64,000 nucleotides of DNA from Lachnospiraceae bacterium. Its GTDB lineage: Bacteria > Bacillota > Clostridia > Lachnospirales > Lachnospiraceae. The stretch spans positions 1 to 64,000 of the forward strand of contig VSOB01000005.1 of assembly GCA_009774625.1 (NCBI GenBank), given 5' to 3'. Positions 1-8,294 of the stretch are shown here, one piece after another. The stretch's first letter is position 1. Each line of letters opens with the position of its first letter. Position numbers and translations under genes: made by a program. The notes beneath the pieces are model-generated. The model searched no databases and was not told where the DNA came from. It worked only from the letters and a program-made list of their open reading frames with translations.

Positions 1-1890
1 GTACTGGGAGGCTGCGGCGGGCCGGGTGGGCCGGGAGCTTCGGACAAAGCATCCGGTGAAGGGGCCGAAAAGGATACTTCGATTCTGGTGGAGACAGCAT
101 CCCCTGTCACGGAGAGTATCGAACTGGACGGGGACTTTATCGGCAGTGTGGAATCAGAGGATGAAATTACGGTCATGGTCAAGGTAGGCGGGGATGTGAC
201 AGCGGCCTATTTTGAAGAGGGAGATAGGGTAAATGCAGGGGATCTGCTGTTTACCATAGACGATACCAGCGCACAGATCAGTATGGCGCAGGCGCAGGCC
301 GGTCTGGAAAGCGCCAACGCGTCGGTGGCCAGCGCCGGGGCATCGGTGGCCAGCGCCAGTGCATCGGTGGCCACTGCCAATGCCAATGTGTCACTGAATC
401 AACTGAACCTGCTCTATACACAGGAACAGATCAAACAGTCACTGGGACAGATAGAGACCAATGAGATGCAGCTTGAAAATGCAGTGGCGTCCGCCAAGTA
501 CGCATTGAAGGCAGCAGAGGAAAATGAGGCGCTGGCAGCCGAACAGTTCGGGCTGGCAAGAGATGCCTATGAGGATCTGGAGGACAGTCTGGACGATCTG
601 AAGGATGATGCCAACAATATGAAAAAATATGTGGATCAGCTTCAGCAGGTGAAAAACCGGTATGATGACATCAAAGAGATGAGCGATACCGATGCGATTG
701 CGGCAGTGGGGAATATGGGAATCAATACGGACGGCGCCTCCAGCGCAGAGGATGCAGCCGGGCTTTACATAGAAAAAATGGTGGGAGCACAGACTTCCTA
801 TGACCTGGGTGTGATGATTAACGCGGCGGAATCTCAGGTGAGTACTTTGCGTTCCACAAGAAGCAGTCTGGATGACAATAAGGACAGTGTAAGACTGGCC
901 CAGTTCCAGGCAGCGATCGGAAAAGAGACGGCAAAGAACAATGTATATTCGGCAGAGGATGCCCTGCGTCTGGCAGAAAAAATGCTGGAGGACTATGAGC
1001 TGTATACCAAAGCAGTTGTAATTGCAGGAGCCAATTACCAGTTGGCTGGTTCCAATGTGGGGCTGATACAGGCCGAAGCAGGAGTGACACAGGCCGAGGC
1101 AGGAGTGAAGCAGGCTCAGGCGGGTGTGAAGCAGGCTCAGGCAGGCGTAAAACAGGCCAAAGCAGGGGTGGACGCAGCCCAGCTTCAGCTCGATTATACG
1201 AAGGTAGCCGCTCCGGTTTCTGGGGTGGTGACCAAAAAGAATATTACGGTCAACAATATGGCGGCTCAGGGAGCACCGGCTTATGTGATCACGCCGGATG
1301 ACGCAGTGGGTATTACCTTTTATGTGGCGGAAACCGTTATGAAAGAGCTGACCATCGGCCAGGAAGTCCGGGTGGAGAGAAACGGGCAGGAGTATGTGGC
1401 GCATATTTCCGAAAATGCAGGTGTGGCAGATACGGAAAGCGGGCTGTTTAAGATCAAAGCCCAGCTTGACGGCAGTTCGGATCAGTTGATTACGGGTACC
1501 AGTGTGAAGCTGACCCTGGCCACACAGAAAGCGGAAAATGTTATGACCATCCCGGTGGACAGCGTATATTATGAGAGTCAGAAGGCTTATGTATACTGTA
1601 TGGAGTCCGGCAAGGCGGTCAAGACCATGATCGAGACCGGAATTGCCAACAGTGAAAACGTGGAAGTGAAGTCCGGGCTGAGTCCGGACAGTAAAGTCAT
1701 TACCACATGGGCGTCCCAGCTCAAGGATGGCACGCCTGTCAGATTAAAGGAGGAAGAGTCCGGCAGCAGGGGAACTACCGGGGAGGCCGATGAAGCGCCG
1801 GAAGCCGCCTCTGTTTCTGAACTGACAGATACGCAGCGGCTGAATACGGAGATCGAAGCAAGAATCACGCAGCCCGGCGTTGCGCAGTAA
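1..1890 (+). CDS. RND efflux adaptor, HlyD/membrane-fusion family lipoprotein (5' partial)
   Basis: The reading frame is open from base 1 and its first codons read VLGGC, a lipobox. The window therefore starts inside a lipoprotein signal peptide, the true start lies upstream, and Cys at codon 5 would be the lipidated residue. A biotinyl-lipoyl-like half follows (VKVGGDV...EEGDRV), then about 290 residues of Ala/Gln/Glu-rich coiled-coil hairpin, the second lipoyl half (DYTKVAAPVSGVV, near codon 397) and beta-barrel domains. Both arms of the hairpin contain in-frame 21-bp repeats. The gene lies 14 bp upstream of an RND permease, so the two probably form one pump; in a Gram-positive the adaptor would work on the outer face of the single membrane. 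The substrate cannot be read from the sequence. Confidence 0.9.
   Translation, partial: VLGGCGGPGGPGASDKASGEGAEKDTSILVETASPVTESIELDGDFIGSVESEDEITVMVKVGGDVTAAYFEEGDRVNAGDLLFTIDDTSAQISMAQAQAGLESANASVASAGASVASASASVATANANVSLNQLNLLYTQEQIKQSLGQIETNEMQLENAVASAKYALKAAEENEALAAEQFGLARDAYEDLEDSLDDLKDDANNMKKYVDQLQQVKNRYDDIKEMSDTDAIAAVGNMGINTDGASSAEDAAGLYIEKMVGAQTSYDLGVMINAAESQVSTLRSTRSSLDDNKDSVRLAQFQAAIGKETAKNNVYSAEDALRLAEKMLEDYELYTKAVVIAGANYQLAGSNVGLIQAEAGVTQAEAGVKQAQAGVKQAQAGVKQAKAGVDAAQLQLDYTKVAAPVSGVVTKKNITVNNMAAQGAPAYVITPDDAVGITFYVAETVMKELTIGQEVRVERNGQEYVAHISENAGVADTESGLFKIKAQLDGSSDQLITGTSVKLTLATQKAENVMTIPVDSVYYESQKAYVYCMESGKAVKTMIETGIANSENVEVKSGLSPDSKVITTWASQLKDGTPVRLKEEESGSRGTTGEADEAPEAASVSELTDTQRLNTEIEARITQPGVAQ
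319..381 (+). repeat. 21-bp tandem repeat, 3 units, in adaptor coiled coil
   Basis: Three consecutive 21-bp units each encode a heptad of the type A-S-V-A-S/T-A-x. They lie in the first arm of the predicted hairpin. Confidence 0.8.
1069..1173 (+). repeat. 21-bp tandem repeat, 5 units, in adaptor coiled coil
   Basis: Five consecutive 21-bp units encode heptads of the type Q-A-Q/E/K-A-G-V-K/T/D in the return arm of the hairpin. The unit length keeps both reading frame and heptad register. Confidence 0.85.
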
Positions 1891-1904
1891 AGGAGAGGTG
1901 ACGG

Positions 1905-4900
1905 ATGAGCAAGTTGACAAAAACAGTACTGCAGCGGCCGGTTGCCGCTCTGGTGATTGTCGCATCATTGATTATATTCGGAATCCGTTCGATTATGGGA
2001 ATGAATCTGCAGTTGATTCCGGATATGGATATGCCGGTTATGCTTGTGATAACCACCTATCCTCAGGCGGGGCCGGAGGATGTGGAACGGCTTGTGACCC
2101 AGGAGATAGAAGATGAACTGGGGACTCTTGCAGGTTTGGAAAATATTTATTCCTCTTCGATGGAAAATGTGTCGATGGTTATGTTTTCTTTTGAATATGG
2201 AACGGATATGGACGATGCCTTTATTGATATGCAGGAAGCAGTGGAGCGTGTCAAGCGAAGCCTGCCGGATGATGCGGACGATCCGACGATCATTGCGATG
2301 GATATGAATGCGCAGGATGTAATGACTCTGTCTGTGGATTCCCAGGAAGAAGGCATAGATGTGCTGAGCTATGTGGAGGAAACTGTGCAGCCGGAGCTGG
2401 AAAAGATCAGCGATGTGGCCGATCTCGAAATTTCCGGCGGGGATGATGAGTACATCAGTGTGGAGCTGGTGCCGGAACTGATGCGGCAGTACAGGCTGGA
2501 CATTTCCACAGTGGCGCAGACAGTGGCGGCGGCCAATTACACCATTCCGGCCGGGACGGCGGAATACGGCAGTCAGAATCTGAACATCAGTTCCAATGTG
2601 GAATATAAAACACCGGCGGAAATTGCCACCATACCGATTACCACTGCCTCCGGCAATGTGATCCATCTGTCGGATATTGCCAATGTACACTATGCGGTGG
2701 CGGAGCCGTCCAGCTACAGCCGTTATAACGGGGCGGAAAATGTCAGCATCGGGATTTCCAAGATCCAGAGTTCCAGCGCAGTCACCCTGTCTGCTAAGGT
2801 GATGCGGGTGGTGGATCGGCTGAATGCGGAAAATCCGGATGTTACGATTACGGCAGTTTATGACAGCAGTGAAACGATTATCGATTCTCTTGTATCCATT
2901 GCCCAGACGCTGGTGGTGGGTATTGCGATTACCATGCTGGTTCTGTTTATCTTTTTCGGGGATTTTAAAGGCAGTCTGATCGTGGGAAGCTCCATGCCCG
3001 TCTCTCTGCTGGTGACGTTTTTGCTGATGAAATTTATGGGATTTTCTCTGAATATGATTACGATGGGAGCTTTGGTAATCGGCATCGGTATGATGGTTGA
3101 CAATGCCATCGTGGTCATCGAAATGTGTTTCCGGAAAAAGGATGAAGGCATGAGTTTTACGGATGCGGCCTATGAGGCGACCAAAACGGTTATGGCTTCC
3201 ATCGTGGCCTCCACCATTACCACCATCGTGGTTTATCTGCCGCTGGCAATGATGGAAGGGATGTCGGGACAGATGTTCGGACAGCTTGGCTATACCATCG
3301 TATTTGCCCTGATTGCGTCACTGATATCCGCAGTTACGCTGGTACCCCTGTGCTTTTCCCAGTATAAGCCGGTGGAAAAGCGGGATACGAAAATCAATCG
3401 ATTTCTGGATGTGGTCAGTGAACGGTATGCAGCCATTCTGCGCAGGGCGCTGCACAGAAAGCTGCTGGTGGCGCTGACGGCTGTGGGGATTTTCATTGTT
3501 TCCATTTTCCTGTTCCGGTTTGTGAATATGGAGCTGATGGGACAGACCGATGAAGGACAGGTGGCCATTACCGTGGAGTTTCGTCCGGGCACCAATCTGG
3601 AAACGGTCAATGCCAAAGTAGAAGAGCTGGAAGCCTTTGTAGAAGAAAGTCCGTATATAGGAGACTACAGTGCGACGGTAACAGAATCCTCCGCCACCGG
3701 AAGGATTCAGGCGTATGTGGCGGACGGATGCAGACTGAGCACTTCCGAAATTGTGGATGAATGGACGAAAGTACTGGACGGCTATAAGGACAGTTGCGAA
3801 ATCAGTGTGGCTTCCTCTTCCTCCATGGGGATGAGCGGCATGGGCGGCGGCAATACCTATGATATTGCTCTGGAAGGCAACGATCTGGAAAAAATGAAAG
3901 AAGCCTGCCGTATCGTATCAAATGCGGTGGTGAAGGCGGACGGCGTGATCAGCGCCACTTCTTCCTTTGCGGATGCCGCCACCAAAGCGGAAATTATCAT
4001 TGATCCCATCAAGGCTGCGGCAGCGGGGATGACGCCTCAGGCGGCCAGCGGTATGATCTACTCCATGATGAGCGGTTCCGATGCGATGGATGTGATGATC
4101 GACGACAGCAAATATACGGTCAAAGTAGAGTATCCGGCGGACGAATATCCTACAGTCAACGATGTTTACGGGATTACACTGACCAATCCCAGAGGCGCTT
4201 CGGTGCCGCTGTCGGATATTGCGGATATCGTATATACGGATTCTCCGCAGACCATCAGCCGTAAGGACGGCAGTTATACGGCCAGCGTAACGGCCACGCT
4301 GGAGGCGGACGCCAAATTTACCGCCCAGGAAACAATCCGGCAGCAGATGGAACAGACGTTTCTGCCGGAAGGCGTGGAGCAGGTAACCAATACGATGGAT
4401 GAGATGATGATGGAAGAATTTGGCGCTCTGATTTCCGCCATTGTGACGGCGATTCTGCTGGTTTATATAGTAATGGCCATTCAGTTTGAGAATCTGCGGT
4501 ATTCGGGTATGGTTATGTTCTGCATTCCTTTTTCCCTGATCGGTTCCATTGTACTTTTGCTGATTACAAGATGCAGTGTGAGTATGGTATCTCTGATGGG
4601 CTTTCTGATGTTGATTGGTATTGTGGTAAATAACGGTATTCTGTATGTGGATTATACCAATATGCTGCGGAAAACCATGAGCACGGAGGAAGCGTTGATC
4701 GAAACCGGAAAGTCCAGGCTGCGGCCTATTCTGATGACCACGTTGACCACCATTTTGTCCATGATTCCTATGGCGATGGGTGTGGGAAAGAATGGTCAGA
4801 TGACACAGGGGATGGCGGTGGTGATCGTAGGCGGCCTGACTGCTTCCACCGTCCTGACCCTGATCCTGCTTCCCACTTTCTATATGATTATTCATAAGAG

Positions 4901-4970
4901 GAGCAAGGATAAGAAAGCCAAAAAGAGGGCGAAACGGGAGAAGAAAGAGTTGTCGCTGGACAGCTTGTAA
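1905..4970 (+). CDS. RND family efflux permease (AcrB/MdtB-like)
   Basis: This 1021-residue proton-driven inner-membrane exporter has the full-length RND layout. It has an N-terminal membrane helix (about residues 12-30), a first large extracytoplasmic loop, a helix bundle containing GMMVDNAIVVIE, a second loop, and a C-terminal helix bundle containing GIVVNNGILYVDYTN. The Asp in the first bundle matches the proton-relay position of the family. The C-terminus is a basic Lys/Arg tail. The start ATG follows a GGAGAGG site. It is translated just after the adaptor gene and ended by a strong terminator, so the adaptor and permease form a transcription unit that began upstream of the window. No outer-membrane channel gene is visible, as expected for a monoderm. 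Confidence 0.93.
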   Translation: MSKLTKTVLQRPVAALVIVASLIIFGIRSIMGMNLQLIPDMDMPVMLVITTYPQAGPEDVERLVTQEIEDELGTLAGLENIYSSSMENVSMVMFSFEYGTDMDDAFIDMQEAVERVKRSLPDDADDPTIIAMDMNAQDVMTLSVDSQEEGIDVLSYVEETVQPELEKISDVADLEISGGDDEYISVELVPELMRQYRLDISTVAQTVAAANYTIPAGTAEYGSQNLNISSNVEYKTPAEIATIPITTASGNVIHLSDIANVHYAVAEPSSYSRYNGAENVSIGISKIQSSSAVTLSAKVMRVVDRLNAENPDVTITAVYDSSETIIDSLVSIAQTLVVGIAITMLVLFIFFGDFKGSLIVGSSMPVSLLVTFLLMKFMGFSLNMITMGALVIGIGMMVDNAIVVIEMCFRKKDEGMSFTDAAYEATKTVMASIVASTITTIVVYLPLAMMEGMSGQMFGQLGYTIVFALIASLISAVTLVPLCFSQYKPVEKRDTKINRFLDVVSERYAAILRRALHRKLLVALTAVGIFIVSIFLFRFVNMELMGQTDEGQVAITVEFRPGTNLETVNAKVEELEAFVEESPYIGDYSATVTESSATGRIQAYVADGCRLSTSEIVDEWTKVLDGYKDSCEISVASSSSMGMSGMGGGNTYDIALEGNDLEKMKEACRIVSNAVVKADGVISATSSFADAATKAEIIIDPIKAAAAGMTPQAASGMIYSMMSGSDAMDVMIDDSKYTVKVEYPADEYPTVNDVYGITLTNPRGASVPLSDIADIVYTDSPQTISRKDGSYTASVTATLEADAKFTAQETIRQQMEQTFLPEGVEQVTNTMDEMMMEEFGALISAIVTAILLVYIVMAIQFENLRYSGMVMFCIPFSLIGSIVLLLITRCSVSMVSLMGFLMLIGIVVNNGILYVDYTNMLRKTMSTEEALIETGKSRLRPILMTTLTTILSMIPMAMGVGKNGQMTQGMAVVIVGGLTASTVLTLILLPTFYMIIHKRSKDKKAKKRAKREKKELSLDSL

Positions 4971-4980
4971 ATCAGATATG

Positions 4981-5029
4981 GACACGGACGGCAAAAGTGC
5001 AGGAAAATTGCGTTTGCCATCCGGGTGTC
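4981..5029 (+). other. Stem-loop in 3' UTR of RND operon
   Basis: GACAC/GTGTC, GGA/TCC and GGCAAA/TTTGCC pair in order around a 17-nt loop, with only small internal bulges. It lies directly before the terminator hairpin. Role unknown; 3'-end protection is one possibility. Confidence 0.5.
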
Positions 5030-5033
5030 GGAT

Positions 5034-5070
5034 GCCCGGCGGACTGTTACAGGTCCTGCCGGGCGTTTTT
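5034..5070 (+). terminator. Rho-independent terminator after RND genes
   Basis: GCCCGGC plus GGAC pairs with GTCC plus GCCGGGC across one unpaired base, followed by GTTTTT. Confidence 0.9.
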
Positions 5071-5125
5071 ATGATACAGGAAATTTCTTCCTCCCGCGTT
5101 TGTCATACAAAATAATACGTCTTTC

Positions 5126-5154
5126 TTGCTGAATACTACAAAAAATGCTATACT
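5126..5154 (+). promoter_or_regulatory. Sigma-A type promoter for chemoreceptor gene
   Basis: TTGCTG at 5126-5131, a 17-bp spacer, and TATACT at 5149-5154 with an extended -10 TG. Transcription would start near 5161, which rules out the longer upstream reading frame for the next gene. Confidence 0.8.
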
Positions 5155-5188
5155 GGATGCATATGCAGAGTGTGGGGAGGGGAAATGT

Positions 5189-7267
5189 TTGAGGTTCAGA
5201 AAAATAGGGACAAAATTAATGACAGGGATTCTGGTGCCGGTGATTCTTGCCATGGTGCTTTTGACAGTGATCAGCGCAGGAGAAGCCGAAATGCTGATTT
5301 CCGAACAGACCCAGGAGTGGATGAGGGCCGAGCTGACAGCCAGTGAGGCGTCGATTATCAGAGAACTGTCTGTGATATCCAACACAGTGAACAATATTTC
5401 AGGCACCATTTCCAGCGGCTATAAGAGTACCACACAGTATAATCTGGAAAAGGCGCTGCAGCAGGTGGTGGCGGAGAATGATTCTATCTATGGCAGCGGC
5501 ATCTGGTTTGAACCGAATGTGTTCAAGGTTTCGGCGGAGTATATGGGGCCGTATGCATACTGGACCGGAGAGAGGAAGGACGGGGAGAAGGAGGTGGCTG
5601 TAACATATGACCGCAGCAAACCCGAATATGATTATTTCCATCAGGACTATTATCTTCTGGGGCAGCAGGCGCTTGAGCCGACGTTTACCAGCCCATATTA
5701 TGATGAAACCAGCGGGCTTGTGTTGATTACCTGCACTATGCCCATGCATAATATGCTGGGGAATTTTATCGGATGTGTGACAGTGGATATGGAGCTGACT
5801 ACCATACAGGATATGATCCGGGAGATCCGTATCGGCGAGAACGGCAGGGCAATTCTGGTTGCCGGTGACAGCGGCGTTTATCTGGGCAATGACAGGGAAG
5901 AAAAGGTAACGGGAGGCGTCAGCATACTGGATGAGGAGAATGCTACGCTGGCAGAGGCAGGACGGGAGATTCTGAATCAGAGCAGCGGCATCACCGGGTA
6001 TACGGAGCAGGGAGAAGAATATCTTCTTTATTATGATACGATTCCGGAGGTCAACTGGAAGATCGTGATCGGGGTCCCTCAGTCTCAGTTGAACGCGCCT
6101 ATTGTCCGTCTGGTGAAGCTGCTGGCAGTGGTAGGCATAGCGGCGGCTGTGATTGCCGTGGCAGTGATACTGTTACAGGTACGGAATATTTCTGGCAGCA
6201 TCCGGAAGGTACAGCAGTTTGCAGGTACGCTGGCAGAGGGGGATTTTTCCATTCCTGCCATGCCGATCACCCGGCAGGATGAGCTGGGCCGGATGGGGCA
6301 GTCCCTGAATACGATGTATGAAAACAATAAAAAAATGCTGGGCAGTATTTCGTCTCATGCAGGCGTGCTCAATGTGTCCAGTGAAAAACTGAGCAGTGCA
6401 GCAGAGGAGCTGCTCACACGGTTTGAGCAGATCGAGGTGTTGATGCACAGTGTCAGTGAAGCCATGATGGCAACCGGTTCGGCCACACAGGAGGTAAATG
6501 CCTCTACGGGAGCGGTTTCGTCTTCGGTCTATGTTCTGGCGGAGGAGACGGAAAAGAGCATGAGCATGGTGGAAGCGATCCGGGAAAGAGCCAGACAGGT
6601 GGAGCAGATCAGCAGAGCTTCCTATGACAACGCGCTCCGGCTTTCCGGTGAATATGAGAAAAATCTCCAGAGCAGCATAGAGAACGCACAGGTGGTGGAG
6701 TCAGTGGGTAAGTTGGCGGAAGTGATTTCCGGGATTGCCGAACAGATCAATCTGCTGTCTCTGAATGCGTCTATTGAAGCAGCAAGGGCAGGCGAAGCTG
6801 GCAGAGGATTTGCAGTGGTGGCGACAGAGATTGGCAGACTGGCAGGCGATACGTCCAATGCCGTGGAGGGAATCCAGAAAACGATTGATGAAGTAAAACA
6901 GGCGTTTTCAATGCTGACGGAAGATTCCCGGTCTTTGCTGGGATTTTTGAAAGAGACAGTGACACCGGATTATGATAAGTTTGTAGGTGTTGGGAAGCAG
7001 TATGGCGCGGACGCAGAGAGCATAGAGGAAAGTACGGCCAGAATATCGGATATGGCGGAAAACATAGAAAGCATTATGGGTGAGGTGGCCAATGCCGTGC
7101 AGAATATAGCGGAATCTGCCCAGGAAACTGCAGATAACAGCAGTCAGATTATGGAAACAATGGGACAGGTATCTGGTGTGGTGGAGCAGGTGTCGGAAAT
7201 GGCAGGAAGTCAGGAGGAGATTGCCGGAGATCTGCATGATGTGGTAAGTAAATTCAAATTAAATTAG
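5189..7267 (+). CDS. Methyl-accepting chemotaxis protein with extracytoplasmic Cache-like domain
   Basis: This is a transmembrane chemoreceptor of 692 residues from a TTG start. The TTG follows a GGGGAGGGG site at good spacing, whereas the longer frame would begin inside the promoter. Helix 1 is at about residues 10-30, then about 275 extracytoplasmic residues resembling a double Cache sensor (WFEPNVF, YYDETSGLVL, GCVTVDMELT), a second helix at about 307-330, HAMP, and the cytoplasmic coiled coil. The signalling tip contains NLLSLNASIEAARAGEAGRG, which identifies the family. It has its own promoter, and a second promoter lies before the deacetylase downstream. It may feed the CheA/CheW array encoded 24 kb away. 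Ligand unknown. Confidence 0.92.
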   Translation: MRFRKIGTKLMTGILVPVILAMVLLTVISAGEAEMLISEQTQEWMRAELTASEASIIRELSVISNTVNNISGTISSGYKSTTQYNLEKALQQVVAENDSIYGSGIWFEPNVFKVSAEYMGPYAYWTGERKDGEKEVAVTYDRSKPEYDYFHQDYYLLGQQALEPTFTSPYYDETSGLVLITCTMPMHNMLGNFIGCVTVDMELTTIQDMIREIRIGENGRAILVAGDSGVYLGNDREEKVTGGVSILDEENATLAEAGREILNQSSGITGYTEQGEEYLLYYDTIPEVNWKIVIGVPQSQLNAPIVRLVKLLAVVGIAAAVIAVAVILLQVRNISGSIRKVQQFAGTLAEGDFSIPAMPITRQDELGRMGQSLNTMYENNKKMLGSISSHAGVLNVSSEKLSSAAEELLTRFEQIEVLMHSVSEAMMATGSATQEVNASTGAVSSSVYVLAEETEKSMSMVEAIRERARQVEQISRASYDNALRLSGEYEKNLQSSIENAQVVESVGKLAEVISGIAEQINLLSLNASIEAARAGEAGRGFAVVATEIGRLAGDTSNAVEGIQKTIDEVKQAFSMLTEDSRSLLGFLKETVTPDYDKFVGVGKQYGADAESIEESTARISDMAENIESIMGEVANAVQNIAESAQETADNSSQIMETMGQVSGVVEQVSEMAGSQEEIAGDLHDVVSKFKLN

Positions 7268-7290
7268 TACTTTCCTCCTGCTATATTGTG

Positions 7291-7299
7291 TGATACAAT
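7291..7299 (+). promoter_or_regulatory. Possible extended -10 promoter for deacetylase
   Basis: TGATACAAT gives a TGn extended -10 with TACAAT. The matching -35 (TTTCCT, 17 bp upstream) is poor. Confidence 0.4.
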
Positions 7300-7320
7300 C
7301 AAAAGGGAGTTCGTGTATTT

Positions 7321-8265
7321 ATGCCGGATAACATCAGCAGTAACAGAAAGAAACGGATACGGATTTTAAAGAAACTGATTGTTGCCTGTCTGCTGGCAGC
7401 GATTCTGATACCGACAGTTGTCAGTATCTGTCTGGGACTTAAGGTAAAGAAGCTGAAAGGACAGATGGAAGAGCTACAGAAGGAAGCGCTCCGGATGGAG
7501 GCCGCGGTGGAAGAAATGCAGACAAAGGCAGCCAGAGACGCAGAACCGGAGATCCTGACAGAAGAGGACGGTATCAGAGCCTGGGAGGAACAGACGAAGA
7601 AACAGGGAGCGGCGGCAACGGCTCCGGCTCCATCAGATATCAGAAAAGTATATCTGACCTTTGATGACGGTCCCAGCATATATACGGATGATATTCTGGA
7701 TATTTTGAAGGAATATGATGTAAAAGCGACATTTTTTGTCGTAGGGGAAGGAAAAGAACCATATGAGGAAGCCTGCCGCAGGATTGTGGAAGAAGGACAT
7801 ACCCTGGGGATGCATTCCTATAGTCATGTGTACGAAGAGATCTATGCTTCCAAAGAAGCGTTTATATGGGATGTGAATGTACTGCAGGATTATCTGTATC
7901 AGGTGACCGGAGTACATCCGGAAATCTATCGGTTTCCGGGAGGTAGCAGCAATCATGTCAGTACGGTGGAGATGCAGGAGCTGAAAGACTATCTGAGCGA
8001 AATCGGTATTGTATGGTATGACTGGAACATATCCAGCGGGGATGCCACCGGGCATCTGTCGCAGGAAGAGATTTTGAAAAACTGTACATCAAATTTGGAA
8101 AACTACAAAGAAGCCGTTATTTTGATGCATGATGCAGCGGATAAAAAAACGACGGTACAGGCTTTGCCGGGAATTATTGAAGCCATATTGGAAATGGAAG
8201 ATACTGTGATCGTTCCGATTACAAAAGAAACCATACCGGTACAGCACGGAAAGACAAAATCATAA
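7321..8265 (+). CDS. Membrane-anchored polysaccharide deacetylase (NodB/CE4)
   Basis: Probable extracytoplasmic deacetylase of peptidoglycan GlcNAc/MurNAc or a related glycan. An N-terminal signal anchor (about residues 19-40) is followed by a short coiled coil and then a NodB domain from about residue 105. All CE4 motifs are visible: TFDDGPS (metal-binding and catalytic Asp), HTLGMHSYSH (two metal His), RFPGGSSN and ILMHDAADK (catalytic His). The start ATG follows AAGGGAG. It lies 29 bp before a bactofilin gene, which suggests joint expression of a wall-modifying enzyme and a scaffold. The exact sugar substrate is not determinable here. Confidence 0.88.
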   Translation: MPDNISSNRKKRIRILKKLIVACLLAAILIPTVVSICLGLKVKKLKGQMEELQKEALRMEAAVEEMQTKAARDAEPEILTEEDGIRAWEEQTKKQGAAATAPAPSDIRKVYLTFDDGPSIYTDDILDILKEYDVKATFFVVGEGKEPYEEACRRIVEEGHTLGMHSYSHVYEEIYASKEAFIWDVNVLQDYLYQVTGVHPEIYRFPGGSSNHVSTVEMQELKDYLSEIGIVWYDWNISSGDATGHLSQEEILKNCTSNLENYKEAVILMHDAADKKTTVQALPGIIEAILEMEDTVIVPITKETIPVQHGKTKS

Positions 8266-8294
8266 CAGGAATCAAAGAAATGGAGGATATAAGA

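Noticed and set aside
1069..1173. CRISPR-like direct repeats
   Set aside because: The units are contiguous, in frame, 21 bp long and encode heptads; there are no spacers or cas genes.
5126..5188. Upstream TTG start for the first chemoreceptor
   Set aside because: This TTG is the -35 box of a well-formed promoter, and transcription would begin downstream of it.
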